Source of the DNA: Paracoccus chinensis
Lineage (GTDB): Bacteria; Pseudomonadota; Alphaproteobacteria; Rhodobacterales; Rhodobacteraceae
Assembly (NCBI RefSeq): GCF_900102885.1
Contig: NZ_FNGE01000006.1
Location: 62,001-126,000, forward strand
DNA: 64,000 nucleotides
Direction: 5' to 3'
Positions 7,653 to 15,224 of this stretch are shown piece after piece; position 1 is the first letter of the stretch, and each line of letters starts with the position of its first letter. The notes below the pieces were generated by a model, which worked only from the letters and a program-made list of their open reading frames with translations, ran no database searches and was not told where the DNA came from. The translations under genes and the position numbers were made by a program.

Positions 7653-9422
7653 TCAGCCGACCCGCTGCCAGGCGCGGTGGTCGATCCAACCAGCGCCGAA
7701 GTCGAGCCGCACCTTGACCTCCACCCCGTCGATCTCGAAGCCCGTGCGGGTGTCGATCTGCGGGCCGGCGGCGCCTTCGAGATAGGCATACTCCAGGCCG
7801 TCACTCAGCGCGGGGTCCGCAACCAGATACCAGCGCGTCTGGCTGGTCAGGCGCGGCTCCACGATCAGCGTCAGGCCGGTGAAGGGGTTGGCCTCGGCCG
7901 TCGTGGTCGCGGCGATATCTGCCAGCACCTGTTCCGCCACCGTCTCCAGCTCGGGCGGGACAAGCAGGAACTTGGGGGCAATGTCGATCACCTCGCCACC
8001 GATGCCCTTCTGCCGGCGCATCGCCAGACGGGACAAGGCCAGCGTGGTCATGCTGGGCGCGCCGTCGGCGCCCAGGTTGCCGTGGTCGGCATGGAACACC
8101 GCCTTGCCATCCGAAAGCTTCGGGTTGTTCTCGATCACCTTAACCAGCTGGGCGGCCTCGAAGGCCCGTGCCGCCGCGCCCAGGCGGGCCGGAATGTCGC
8201 GGAAGGCACCGATATCATCGTTGATGAGCGCCTGCCGGGTGATGGCGAAGATGCGCCCGAAGGTTTCCACGGCATAGGCTTCCGCGCCGGTGCCGAAGGT
8301 GCCGTATTGATACTCGCCACCTTCATTGACCTTGAGCAGGTCCGGCCCGTTGGTCAGGGCAATGCTCGCACGGGGGCGGAAGTCCTTGGCCGTGGTCTGC
8401 CGCGCGAGCTGCTTGATCGGCGCGGGGGCGGTGGCATAGCTGCGGCGCAGCTCGCGCCCGACCGCATCGCCCAGGATCGCGGGAAAGTCGCTGGTCGTGT
8501 GGTAGCCCACGCCCGCGCGCTTGAACACCGTCTCAGCCGCCATGCCGGTGGTGCTGATGCCCGCACGGCGCAGCGAGTCGCGGGCGAGGTCCAGCATGGT
8601 CATGCCGGCAAAAGGCCGGGCGGCCTCGCTCAGCTGGTGGCCGGGGTGCATCCGGGCGTAGAGGGCTTCGCCGGCCCGCTGGGTCGCCAGGCTGGGGTCG
8701 CTGTGGTCGAAGGTGATCTCCGCCCGCTGGCTGCGCGTCCGCGTCTCTGTGCTGCGCTGGCGCATGGCCTCGAACGCCGCCGTGCGGGCAGTGTCGGGGG
8801 TGGCCTCGGCGTCGATCTGCGCATCCGCCCAGGCACGGGACAGGCCGGCCGCCTCGGCAATGCTGCGGATCGCGGCGTTCGCCTCGGCCCGGGTGGTGCG
8901 CGCCGTCTCGTCGGCCGGGCGCTCGGCCGTCTGTTCTTCGGGGTTCATGCGATTGTCTCCATGACGAAAGTGTGCGCCCGGATCGGCCGGGACAGGGACA
9001 ACGGACGCCTCGATGGGCGTCCATTTGGCTGCGATGCGGATCCGGCGGTTGCCGTCCCGCGTCTCTTTCCACTCGGCCACCTGGTAACCGATGCTCAGGC
9101 CGCGCAGGGTGCCCTCGGCAATGTCGGCCAGGACAGCTTGCGCCGCGTCGTTGCTGCGGAACTTCATGCGGACCCAGATGCCTTCGGGGCGGATCTCTGC
9201 GGCCTCGATCACGCCGAGCTGGTCACGGGTGGAGCTGGACCGATGCGCATCCAGCACCGGGGCGCCAACGAAGCGGGACAGGTCGGCGCCGGACAGGTCC
9301 AGCCGCTCGGTGATGCTGCCGCGCTGCACATCCGCGCCGGTGGAAACAATCGCCTCCACGGTGCGGGCGTTGCGGTCCAGGGTGGACGGCGCGGGCGTGA
9401 GGGTGCGGATATGGATGGTCAC
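7653..9422 (-). CDS. prohead protease / major capsid protein fusion
   Basis: This single 589-residue protein joins a maturation protease to the capsid subunit. Residues 1-125 resemble HK97-type prohead proteases, with the candidate catalytic His60 (LDAHRS) and Ser110 (LRGLSIGYQ). Residues about 150-285 form a charged, Ala-rich helical segment like a scaffold/delta domain. From about 290 to the end is an HK97-fold major capsid domain of the type with NNPKLSDGKAVFHADHGNLG. Such fusions are known in alphaproteobacterial phages; the protease is expected to cut itself off. The start is the GTG at 9422, whose bases overlap the portal stop (GTGA). An upstream frame extension overlaps the portal gene and is not used. 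Confidence 0.85.
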   Translation of the reverse strand: MTIHIRTLTPAPSTLDRNARTVEAIVSTGADVQRGSITERLDLSGADLSRFVGAPVLDAHRSSSTRDQLGVIEAAEIRPEGIWVRMKFRSNDAAQAVLADIAEGTLRGLSIGYQVAEWKETRDGNRRIRIAAKWTPIEASVVPVPADPGAHFRHGDNRMNPEEQTAERPADETARTTRAEANAAIRSIAEAAGLSRAWADAQIDAEATPDTARTAAFEAMRQRSTETRTRSQRAEITFDHSDPSLATQRAGEALYARMHPGHQLSEAARPFAGMTMLDLARDSLRRAGISTTGMAAETVFKRAGVGYHTTSDFPAILGDAVGRELRRSYATAPAPIKQLARQTTAKDFRPRASIALTNGPDLLKVNEGGEYQYGTFGTGAEAYAVETFGRIFAITRQALINDDIGAFRDIPARLGAAARAFEAAQLVKVIENNPKLSDGKAVFHADHGNLGADGAPSMTTLALSRLAMRRQKGIGGEVIDIAPKFLLVPPELETVAEQVLADIAATTTAEANPFTGLTLIVEPRLTSQTRWYLVADPALSDGLEYAYLEGAAGPQIDTRTGFEIDGVEVKVRLDFGAGWIDHRAWQRVG

Positions 9423-10720
9423 TGCGTGGCTTCCTTGGCTTGCGTGTCGCGGGCGCGTTCGGCGTCCAGGTCGTCGATGTCGCGGCCGCGGCCGGCGACG
9501 ACTTCCTCGCGGGATTTCAGGCCGGCGTTGATCGCGGCGACCTCCGCCTCGACCTCGTTTCTCGGATCGACCCATTGCCAGCCGGGCGCGACGAAGCGGA
9601 CGGGCAGGTAATCCTCGACCTGATCGGCGGGGATGGTGCCGGCGAGCGCCTGCGCCTCGATCCAGCGCCGCCACAGGGGGCGCAGGAACTGGCCCTCGAT
9701 CAGAAGGCGCTGCAGCATCTCGACGCGGCGGCGAAACTCCAGCAGGCCCACGCGGGCGCTGGAATAGTTGGCCTCGCCCAGGTCGCCGGTCAGTTGCTCG
9801 AAGGTGACGCCAACGCCGGCCGCAATCTCGCGATCCTGCGCCCTCAGAAAGTCGATGGCCTGCGTGAGGCCCTGCCCCGGCTGGCTGAACGTCACCTCGG
9901 CGCCCGGGGGCAGGATGCGCATGGCGCCCGGCTCCAGGGACACGTTCACCGCGCCGTCCGCGCCATCACCGAACCCAGCACTGCCGCCGTCAGGATCGCG
10001 GACAAAGCCGGTCATCAGCGAGGCGACCTTGAGCTGCATCAGCAGGGCGTCGGACGCCTCGTCACGGTCCCGCAGCTTCAGCAGGACGGGCGCCAGCCAC
10101 GACAAGCCGCGCACCTGCCCCGGAAAGAGCGGGTCGAAGACATGCAGCACGTCGCGGGCAGGCAGCCGGTGCGGCGGGGCATAGGCCGTGCCGGGCGGCT
10201 CGGGCAACACGTGATAGGCGACGATCTGGTCGTCGGCGTCGAACTCGACCCCGGCAACGATGCGTCCCGCGCCGGGCTGCTCGCGAGTCAGGCTGGCATC
10301 CAGCTGCTCGCAGGGCAGAAGCGAGAGGCGCAGCTGGTCCGGCCCGGTCTGGAGGGAAAGCCGGACCAGCGCCTCCCCGTCGCGGACCAGGGCCCGCGCG
10401 AGAGGGGTGAGGATGGGAAGGATCAGGCCCTCGAAGGCGTCACCGATCCAGCGCCGCACCTCGGCATCGGGGTGCTGCGAGCGAACCTGCCAGCCCTTGC
10501 CGACGATGGCAGAGGTCCAGGTCTCCACGATCCGCGATCCGTAGGGGGTATTGACGTGCAGCGCGGCCGCGCGCTTGTGCGCTGGACCGCGTGCCGACAG
10601 GATCGAACTGTTGGGGTTCGCCAGCATGGGCGACCCGGCCCACCGGCGCCCATTCGCTCCGGCCTCGATGCCGCTGCGCTTGAAGATGCGGGACAGGGTG
10701 CGGGCAAATGGAACGGGCAT
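9419..10720 (-). CDS. phage portal protein (lambda gpB family)
   Basis: The 433-residue protein would form the dodecameric channel at one capsid vertex, through which terminase packs DNA. The N-terminal half has NTPYGSRIVETWTSAIVGKGWQ, and the mid region has GLSWLAPVLLKLRDRDEASDALLMQLKVAS. The C-terminal half has TFEQLTGDLGEANYSSARVGLLEFRR, a very characteristic lambda-family portal block. It is slightly shorter than lambda gpB. Its start overlaps the upstream gene stop (TGATG), and its stop overlaps the capsid fusion start. Confidence 0.93.
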   Translation of the reverse strand: MPVPFARTLSRIFKRSGIEAGANGRRWAGSPMLANPNSSILSARGPAHKRAAALHVNTPYGSRIVETWTSAIVGKGWQVRSQHPDAEVRRWIGDAFEGLILPILTPLARALVRDGEALVRLSLQTGPDQLRLSLLPCEQLDASLTREQPGAGRIVAGVEFDADDQIVAYHVLPEPPGTAYAPPHRLPARDVLHVFDPLFPGQVRGLSWLAPVLLKLRDRDEASDALLMQLKVASLMTGFVRDPDGGSAGFGDGADGAVNVSLEPGAMRILPPGAEVTFSQPGQGLTQAIDFLRAQDREIAAGVGVTFEQLTGDLGEANYSSARVGLLEFRRRVEMLQRLLIEGQFLRPLWRRWIEAQALAGTIPADQVEDYLPVRFVAPGWQWVDPRNEVEAEVAAINAGLKSREEVVAGRGRDIDDLDAERARDTQAKEATQ

Positions 10721-11160
10721 CAGTCGGCGATGCCCAGATCAGCCGCGCGGGCCAGCAGTGCACGTGCAGCACGAGATGCATTGACCAGGATGATGCGCGA
10801 GGAGTGGCCCGGCTTGTCGAGCCTGTCCGCCAGCTGCACCAACGTCCCGAAGTGGCCCCCGAACTCTCCGCCGGGCTTGGTGAACTCGCCGAACCACAGG
10901 TCAGGGGTGGTTTCGGCCGCGTGGCGAACATCAATCATCGATGCCCCGTGCAGCACGGATTTCGCCTCGGCAGGACCAAGGCCGCTCCCCACCATCAGGT
11001 CGAGCATCATGCGCAGCTTGAAGGCGTCTTGCAGGCTGAACTCCTGCCATCCGCGCTCGCTTTCGGCCGCGCCGACGAAGGGCAGCTGATCGCGGCGCCG
11101 CAGGACGTTGAAGCGTTCGGCGTCCATTTCGACCAAGGCGGTTAGGGTGGCGCGTCTCAT
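10720..11160 (-). CDS. MerR-like winged-helix protein in capsid operon (146 aa)
   Basis: The protein starts MRRATLTALVEMDAERFNVLRRRDQLPF, then GWQEFSLQDAFKLRMMLDLM. This resembles the DNA-binding head of MerR-type proteins (helix-turn-helix then wing). The rest is unrecognised. The ATG at 11160 has GGAG eight bases upstream. It is the first gene after a strong promoter (11193-11221) whose spacer holds a dyad, as MerR operators do, so autoregulation of the capsid operon is a reasonable guess. A structural or packaging role is the alternative. Confidence 0.6.
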   Translation of the reverse strand: MRRATLTALVEMDAERFNVLRRRDQLPFVGAAESERGWQEFSLQDAFKLRMMLDLMVGSGLGPAEAKSVLHGASMIDVRHAAETTPDLWFGEFTKPGGEFGGHFGTLVQLADRLDKPGHSSRIILVNASRAARALLARAADLGIAD

Positions 11161-11192
11161 GTCATTGTCTCCAATCAAGGTCATTTGACCCC

Positions 11193-11221
11193 AATTTAGC
11201 AAAGCGCATGAATGCGGTCAA
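11193..11221 (-). promoter_or_regulatory. sigma-70-type promoter of the capsid operon with dyad in spacer
   Basis: Read leftward, TTGACC (11221-11216) and TAAATT (11198-11193) are spaced by exactly 17 bases. Within the spacer is the dyad CGCAT-GA-ATGCG. Just downstream of the -10, at 11179-11190, GGTCA-TT-TGACC forms a second dyad at the expected transcription start. The promoter would serve the MerR-like gene, portal, capsid fusion, gpW, the 55-residue gene and int. Confidence 0.65.
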
Positions 11222-11239
11222 GTTACCTCATCTTGAGTG

Positions 11240-11611
11240 TCAAGCTCCGACCAGTGCGCGAACGTCTGCCGCCAGTTGGTCCTTGGTGGCGAGTTCGGGG
11301 AACTGGATGTCCTTGCCAAAATCGGTCACAGCCAGAAGCTTCAGGCAGAGGTCTGCCATGTCGCGGCACGGCTCACCGCACATCTGCTCGATCATCCTCA
11401 CGTTCTCGGCGCAGTGGGCGTTGAACTGATCTTCGGGGCATTCGGCCGTCTCCGGCTCGTTCAGCCAGGCGCTATGCGCGCGCCACTCGCGAAACAGCGT
11501 CGCGACCGGGGTTTCGGTCGAAGGTGTAACCATCATGGTTATACCTTGCGCCGGGGCGGCTCCGGCCAGTGCCAGCGCAGGCGCGGCTTTTAGAAGGGCG
11601 CGGCGGTTCAT
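11240..11611 (-). CDS. small exported protein with twin-arginine-like leader (123 aa)
   Basis: The 123-residue protein begins MNRRALLKAAPALALAGAAPAQG, a leader with a twin-Arg pair, a hydrophobic core and an Ala-x-Ala-like cleavage region. The mature part contains TLFREWRAHSAWL, several Cys residues (AECPEDQFNAHC and MCGEPCRDM) and a C-terminal helix. Similar small leader-bearing proteins occur in Rhodobacterales prophages with no known function. Its ATG overlaps the upstream stop (ATGA), so it is coupled to the 63-residue gene and lies under the XRE-controlled promoter. It could act on host surface traits or superinfection, but nothing in the sequence proves this. Confidence 0.7.
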   Translation of the reverse strand: MNRRALLKAAPALALAGAAPAQGITMMVTPSTETPVATLFREWRAHSAWLNEPETAECPEDQFNAHCAENVRMIEQMCGEPCRDMADLCLKLLAVTDFGKDIQFPELATKDQLAADVRALVGA

Positions 11612-11799
11612 GCCCGGACCTCCAGCAGACGGCCGACGCGACGTTGCGCGGTCCGCATGTAGGAGCGCGCCTCGCGCTCGGACTGGCTGTAGCCATCCAG
11701 CCGCTCGGTCGCGTCCAGGGCCAGCGTCAGGCAGTCGTGGATTTCGAGAAGGCGGGCAAAGGGCAAGCCGCGAGCGGCTGCCGGAACAGGGTTCGGCAT
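11608..11799 (-). CDS. small unknown protein of the element (63 aa)
   Basis: The 63-residue, mostly helical protein starts MPNPVPAAARGLPFARLLEIHDCL and ends with a basic stretch (MRTAQRRVGRLLEVRA). GGAG seven bases before the ATG gives a good ribosome-binding site. It is the first gene left of the XRE-controlled promoter and is coupled to the exported protein that follows. No family was recognised. Confidence 0.65.
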   Translation of the reverse strand: MPNPVPAAARGLPFARLLEIHDCLTLALDATERLDGYSQSEREARSYMRTAQRRVGRLLEVRA

Positions 11800-11828
11800 T
11801 GGTTGCTCCAATCTGGTGCTTCGTGGTA

Positions 11829-11867
11829 TGTGTTGGGCACAATGCCCAACACAGGGCACTATGTCAA
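11829..11867. promoter_or_regulatory. divergent control region: 11-bp-arm palindrome overlapping a leftward promoter
   Basis: A perfect inverted repeat has arms TGTGTTGGGCA (11829-11839) and TGCCCAACACA (11843-11853) around CAA. Leftward, TTGACA (11867-11862) and CATTGT (11844-11839) are spaced by 17 bases, so the palindrome covers the -10 and the start. A further half-site, GTTGGGC (11882-11888), lies just before the ATG of the XRE gene. The arrangement fits repression of the leftward genes and self-control by the XRE regulator. Confidence 0.7.
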
Positions 11868-11891
11868 ACATTAAGCGCAAGGTTGGGCTTC

Positions 11892-12158
11892 ATGACAATT
11901 TCACCGGCGCAATGTCGTGCCGCCAGGGCGTTAGTAGAACTCGACCAGGCAACGCTCGCTGATGCTGCGAACGTCTCGCGCAATACGGTAGTCGCATTTG
12001 AGAAGGGGCAGCGAGTTCCGAACCTTAACAACTTGCTCGCCATCCAGGCTGCCCTTGAAGCCGCAGGGGTCGAGTTCATTGCCGAGGACGGTCAAGGGGC
12101 CGGCGTGAGGCTCAGGAAAGATCACCGGATTGACGAAGGCGACTACGACTACGCCTGA
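11892..12158 (+). CDS. XRE-family helix-turn-helix regulator of the element
   Basis: This 88-residue protein is almost entirely one Cro/CI-type HTH (AARALVELDQATLADAANVSRNTVVAFEKGQRVP, residues about 8-41). An acidic tail ending DEGDYDYA follows. It has no LexA-like cleavage or dimerisation domain, so it would not be induced by self-cleavage. It is the only element gene on the plus strand and is divergent from the small-gene promoter whose palindrome it likely binds. It converges with terL, whose transcript would run antisense to it. Confidence 0.85.
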   Translation: MTISPAQCRAARALVELDQATLADAANVSRNTVVAFEKGQRVPNLNNLLAIQAALEAAGVEFIAEDGQGAGVRLRKDHRIDEGDYDYA

Positions 12159-12291
12159 TGCTCCGCCACCCTTGTGCGATGGATGGGCGCCGCGCCGTGA
12201 GGAGCCACGGCCGCGCCCTGTCGGGGTTTACCCACTCGCCGACTAACGGGGATGCATGGCGGGAAAGACGATACCGCCGGGCGCATCCAGC

Positions 12292-14076
12292 CTATCCTCT
12301 TGCCATCCAGGACGATTGCAGCACCGGCCCCTTGCGAAGGATGGGCGCGGCCTCTTGCGCCAACTCGGCGCGACGCATCTCGGGCACGATGTTGACCAGG
12401 GCGCGCACGGCCACCGCATAGACCACGCAATCCAGCGCCTCGGCCCGTCTGCCCGGTATGCGGACGAACTGCCGCACGGGCTGGCCGCGCAGGTAGCGCA
12501 GCTGCGCCCGCTCGCTGGTCGCCTGCTCGAACCACACGGCGGGCAGGCTGGCAGAGAACCGGGCCGAGGATGGGCGGGGGAAGCGGGCGAAGACCTGCGC
12601 CTTCACCGTGTCCACGCCGACGATCCACAGCCGCGCGCCGGTCTTCGTGGTCGATCCGGCCCGCTCGATCACCGGACGCGCGAAGCCCGCCGCGCCCTTG
12701 ATGGCGATGATCTTGCGGCGCGTCCTGGCGCGGCAGAAGTCCGTCACCCGGTTCATCGACGTGCCGTCACCCGCGTCGATGGCGGTGGCGTCGATGGCAA
12801 TTCGGCCGCCGAGCTCGTGCGGGAACCGCTCGCTCAGCATCGTGTCGAGCTCGGCCCAGGTGTCATCGGCATCCCATGCTCCCCAGATCACCCGGTGGCC
12901 GAGGATCAGCATGCAGCCGGTCTCGGTCCAGCCGACATAGGTCAGCTCCAGGCGGTCGTGCTGCACGTCGCAGCCCACGGTCAGCGCAAGCACCTCGGCC
13001 GGCACGTTGTCCAGGCCGAAGGCTTCGGCGCGGGCCTGCATGTCGGCCTCGTCCAGGTCCTCGCCGTCGCTGCGCCAGCCCTGCCCGAGGATGGTGTTGA
13101 CGAACGTCTGCAGAGTCGTCGGGTCATCCTTGGCGCTGAGGAACTCGGCCGCCAGCTTTGACCAGGATGCGTTCGCATGCAGCGAGACCAGGGCGTTCAG
13201 CCGGAAGCCCGCATGGCCCTGCACCTCGGGCCGCAGCGCCCGCCAGCGTCCTTCCGCGACCATCGCGGGCTTGTGGCGCTCCTCGATCTCGGCCGCGCAA
13301 TGGGGGCAGCGCCAGCGGGCCGTCTCGGGCGCGTCATCGTCCCAGGTGATCGCGTCCCAGGTGATCTCCGCGAAGGTGCCGCAGCTGGGGCACGGGATCT
13401 CGAAGATGCGCTGGTCCGACTGCGCGTAGGCCCGCAGGACGTGGCTGGTATCCTCATGCACCGGGGTCGAGCCGAGAACGATCTTGCGATCGGGGAAGGA
13501 CAGGGTGCGGCGCTCGGCCAGCAGGATGGGCGAGCCCTCGGCGGTGGCCTCCATGCCGTCCACCTCGTCCATGAACAGCAGGCGGACGTTGTGGCGGCGC
13601 AGGTTGCGCGGGGCTTTGGCGGCGACGACCTTGAGCGAGCCGCCGGGGAAGCGGCGCGACAGCAGCGTGTTGCGCCCGGCCTCGTCGCGTTCCTCTGACA
13701 GGACGGCGGCGACGGCAGGCGAGGCGGCGAAGATCGGCTCCACATCCGAAACCACGTAGTCCCGGCAATCGGCCTCGGCGGGCAGCAGGCAGAGAATCGG
13801 CGCGGGGTCATTCGCCACGAAGCTGGCAACGGCCGAGGTCAGCAGGGTGGTGAAGCCGACGCGCACCGGCTTGACCAGGGTGACGCGCTCGATCAGCGGA
13901 TCCCCGATGGCATCGGCAATCTCGCGCTGGAAGGGCCAGAGGCGGACTTGTCCAGGCTGCGCCGACACGCCTTCGGGCAGGTGGACCTCGCGCTCGATCC
14001 ATTCCGACAGCCGCAACCTGGGCGGCGGGCGCAGGGCGCGCAGGGCCTCGCGGCGGATGTCCTCAATCGTCGCCAT
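12292..14076 (-). CDS. terL: phage terminase large subunit (lambda gpA family)
   Basis: This is the packaging motor and DNA-cutting subunit, 594 residues, near the usual family length. The Walker A-like KPVRVGFT lies at residues 69-76 and Walker B LLFMDE at 166-171. Two CxxC pairs (CPSC, CPHC) near 230-265 form a zinc site, and the nuclease domain starts around GCDVQHDRLE. The gpA type makes staggered cos cuts in lambda, so cos packaging is expected. The ATG at 14076 is chosen over a TTG two codons upstream. It overlaps the end of terS by 14 bases. The 133 bases between its stop and the XRE stop hold no gene. Confidence 0.93.
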   Translation of the reverse strand: MATIEDIRREALRALRPPPRLRLSEWIEREVHLPEGVSAQPGQVRLWPFQREIADAIGDPLIERVTLVKPVRVGFTTLLTSAVASFVANDPAPILCLLPAEADCRDYVVSDVEPIFAASPAVAAVLSEERDEAGRNTLLSRRFPGGSLKVVAAKAPRNLRRHNVRLLFMDEVDGMEATAEGSPILLAERRTLSFPDRKIVLGSTPVHEDTSHVLRAYAQSDQRIFEIPCPSCGTFAEITWDAITWDDDAPETARWRCPHCAAEIEERHKPAMVAEGRWRALRPEVQGHAGFRLNALVSLHANASWSKLAAEFLSAKDDPTTLQTFVNTILGQGWRSDGEDLDEADMQARAEAFGLDNVPAEVLALTVGCDVQHDRLELTYVGWTETGCMLILGHRVIWGAWDADDTWAELDTMLSERFPHELGGRIAIDATAIDAGDGTSMNRVTDFCRARTRRKIIAIKGAAGFARPVIERAGSTTKTGARLWIVGVDTVKAQVFARFPRPSSARFSASLPAVWFEQATSERAQLRYLRGQPVRQFVRIPGRRAEALDCVVYAVAVRALVNIVPEMRRAELAQEAAPILRKGPVLQSSWMARG

Positions 14077-14560
14077 CGGCAAGCGCCTCCAGTGTCGAAC
14101 GCAGTTCTCGGTCGATCAGCGCGACGTCCGAGGCAGACAGGTGCGGTAGATCGGCCCTCAGACGCGATGGCAGGGCCATCAGACGGGCGCGAAGGCCCCG
14201 CAGGGTATCCGACCACCCGGCAAGCACGGAGGCCGCTGAAACAAGCTCTCCTCGCCTCTCCGCGTTTTTGAGTGATTGAGCGTCGGCCTGTTCCTTGGCG
14301 AGCCGGGCGCGTTCGCTGGTCAGGCTCTCGACGTGCTGCTCGCCGCCCCGGCCGCTTGCGGTGCCGCGAAGGTGCTGGACGTAGTTGCGGACGGTTTCTT
14401 CGAGGTTCCAGGCATCCCGGCCATGATGAACCGCGATGCCGCGCTGCTTGAGGTTCGTCAGCGCCGCCGGCGACAAGCCCAGCAGGTCGCAGAGCCCGGC
14501 GCCGTCGATGCGGTGCACCGGGCGGTCCCCCTCCAGCGGCAGTTCGGACACGATCCTCAT
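14063..14560 (-). CDS. terS: phage terminase small subunit (Nu1-like)
   Basis: The 165-residue protein has an N-terminal winged-helix region (GLCDLLGLSPAALTNLKQRGIAVHHG) as in lambda gpNu1, which recognises cosB. A charged coiled segment follows (SLTSERARLAKEQADAQSLKNAERRGELV), the hallmark of the family. It sits directly before terL and overlaps it. The ATG overlaps the upstream stop (ATGA). The 11-bp repeats at 15132-15206, two small genes upstream, are candidate binding sites. Confidence 0.8.
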   Translation of the reverse strand: MRIVSELPLEGDRPVHRIDGAGLCDLLGLSPAALTNLKQRGIAVHHGRDAWNLEETVRNYVQHLRGTASGRGGEQHVESLTSERARLAKEQADAQSLKNAERRGELVSAASVLAGWSDTLRGLRARLMALPSRLRADLPHLSASDVALIDRELRSTLEALADGDD

Positions 14561-14919
14561 TTTAACCCCTTGTAATTTATTGCAAAGGTCGAAGCGTCGG
14601 GCCTCGCTGACCCGTATAGCGCGGCCTCGGGAAGGACCCGCGAGGGTAGATGGCCAGTCCGTTCCGTCGCGCCGAACCGGGGAACAGCCAGTGGGGCGGT
14701 GTCGAACCGGCGCTCGACTTCCATGTCGATGCGCAGGGCGCGCAGCTGGCGCTGCATCTTCGCCAGTGTCGCGCTCGCCCGTGCCGTGAGCGGGTTCGGC
14801 TCCAGTGTCGAGTTGCCGGTGACGATAGAAATCAGTTCGTATTCCATGCGCTTGATCCGCTCGGCAATGGCCTTCGCGTCATCGTTGCTGGTCGTCTCGC
14901 GATAGATGCGGGTGGCCAT
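14557..14919 (-). CDS. unknown element protein (120 aa), helical N-terminus
   Basis: The 120-residue protein begins MATRIYRETTSNDDAKAIAERIKRMEYELISI and continues with amphipathic helix (ARASATLAKMQRQLRALRIDMEVERRF), so a short coiled coil is likely. The C-terminus is Pro-rich and polar. It lies between the repeat-bearing gene and terS with four-base overlaps and is clearly part of that operon. No family was recognised; a packaging or replication accessory role would fit the position only. Confidence 0.6.
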   Translation of the reverse strand: MATRIYRETTSNDDAKAIAERIKRMEYELISIVTGNSTLEPNPLTARASATLAKMQRQLRALRIDMEVERRFDTAPLAVPRFGATERTGHLPSRVLPEAALYGSARPDASTFAINYKGLK

Positions 14920-15224
14920 CAGCGCACCGCCCGCGCCAACCGGCGCATCTCGTCGGCAATGTCGCTGCGCTCGACGAAGAACTGTTCGGGGTTCCGGTGC
15001 GACACCATCAGGCGAAGAACCCTGCCTGCCAGCACATGCAGCTGATCCGAAACCAGCACAGGCGTGTGCCGCACGCCCGAGGGCGGCACGCTATATTCCC
15101 TTCCTTTAGGAAGGGAGGGAGTTTCGCGCCCGAGATCGCGGGGAGATCGCGGGGAGATCGCGGGGAGATCGCACCCGGTTTTTTGAGATCGCGGGGAGAT
15201 CGCGGGGAGTTTCGCACCCATCAT
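14919..15224 (-). CDS. unknown element protein (101 aa) whose 5' half contains the repeat array
   Basis: Translation from the ATG at 15224, which overlaps the repA stop (ATGA), gives 101 residues. Because three 11-bp units make 11 codons, the first half is a low-complexity peptide (PAISPRS and PRDL motifs). The second half (VLVSDQLHVLAGRVLRLMVSHRNPEQFF onward) looks like a folded helical protein. The true product may therefore start later, with the 5' part serving as a DNA or RNA site. No family was recognised. Confidence 0.5.
   Translation of the reverse strand: MMGAKLPAISPRSQKTGCDLPAISPRSPRDLGRETPSLPKGREYSVPPSGVRHTPVLVSDQLHVLAGRVLRLMVSHRNPEQFFVERSDIADEMRRLARAVR
15098..15219. repeat. 11-bp direct-repeat array with flanking hairpin (candidate ori iterons or cosB)
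   Basis: Five perfect GAGATCGCGGG units lie at 15132-15164 (three in tandem) and 15185-15206 (two in tandem). A partial unit at 15165 and an intervening T-run separate the two blocks. Near-identical GAGTTTCGC(G/A)CCC blocks bracket the array at 15119-15131 and 15207-15219. A perfect hairpin, CCCTTCC-TTTA-GGAAGGG (15098-15115), sits beside it. One unit per helical turn suggests cooperative protein binding, by the RepA-like protein or by TerS. Confidence 0.75.

Noticed and set aside
9423..9674. Upstream extension of the capsid fusion frame
   Set aside because: The extra 84 residues are Arg-rich, overlap the portal gene and lack a start signal, while a GTG overlapping the portal stop fits coupling.
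12159..12291. A gene between the XRE regulator and terL
   Set aside because: No frame with a ribosome-binding site or protein-like composition fits; it is a short convergent gap.
15119..15219. Short regularly spaced repeats as a CRISPR array
   Set aside because: The units are 11 bp and directly tandem, with no unique spacers and no cas genes nearby.
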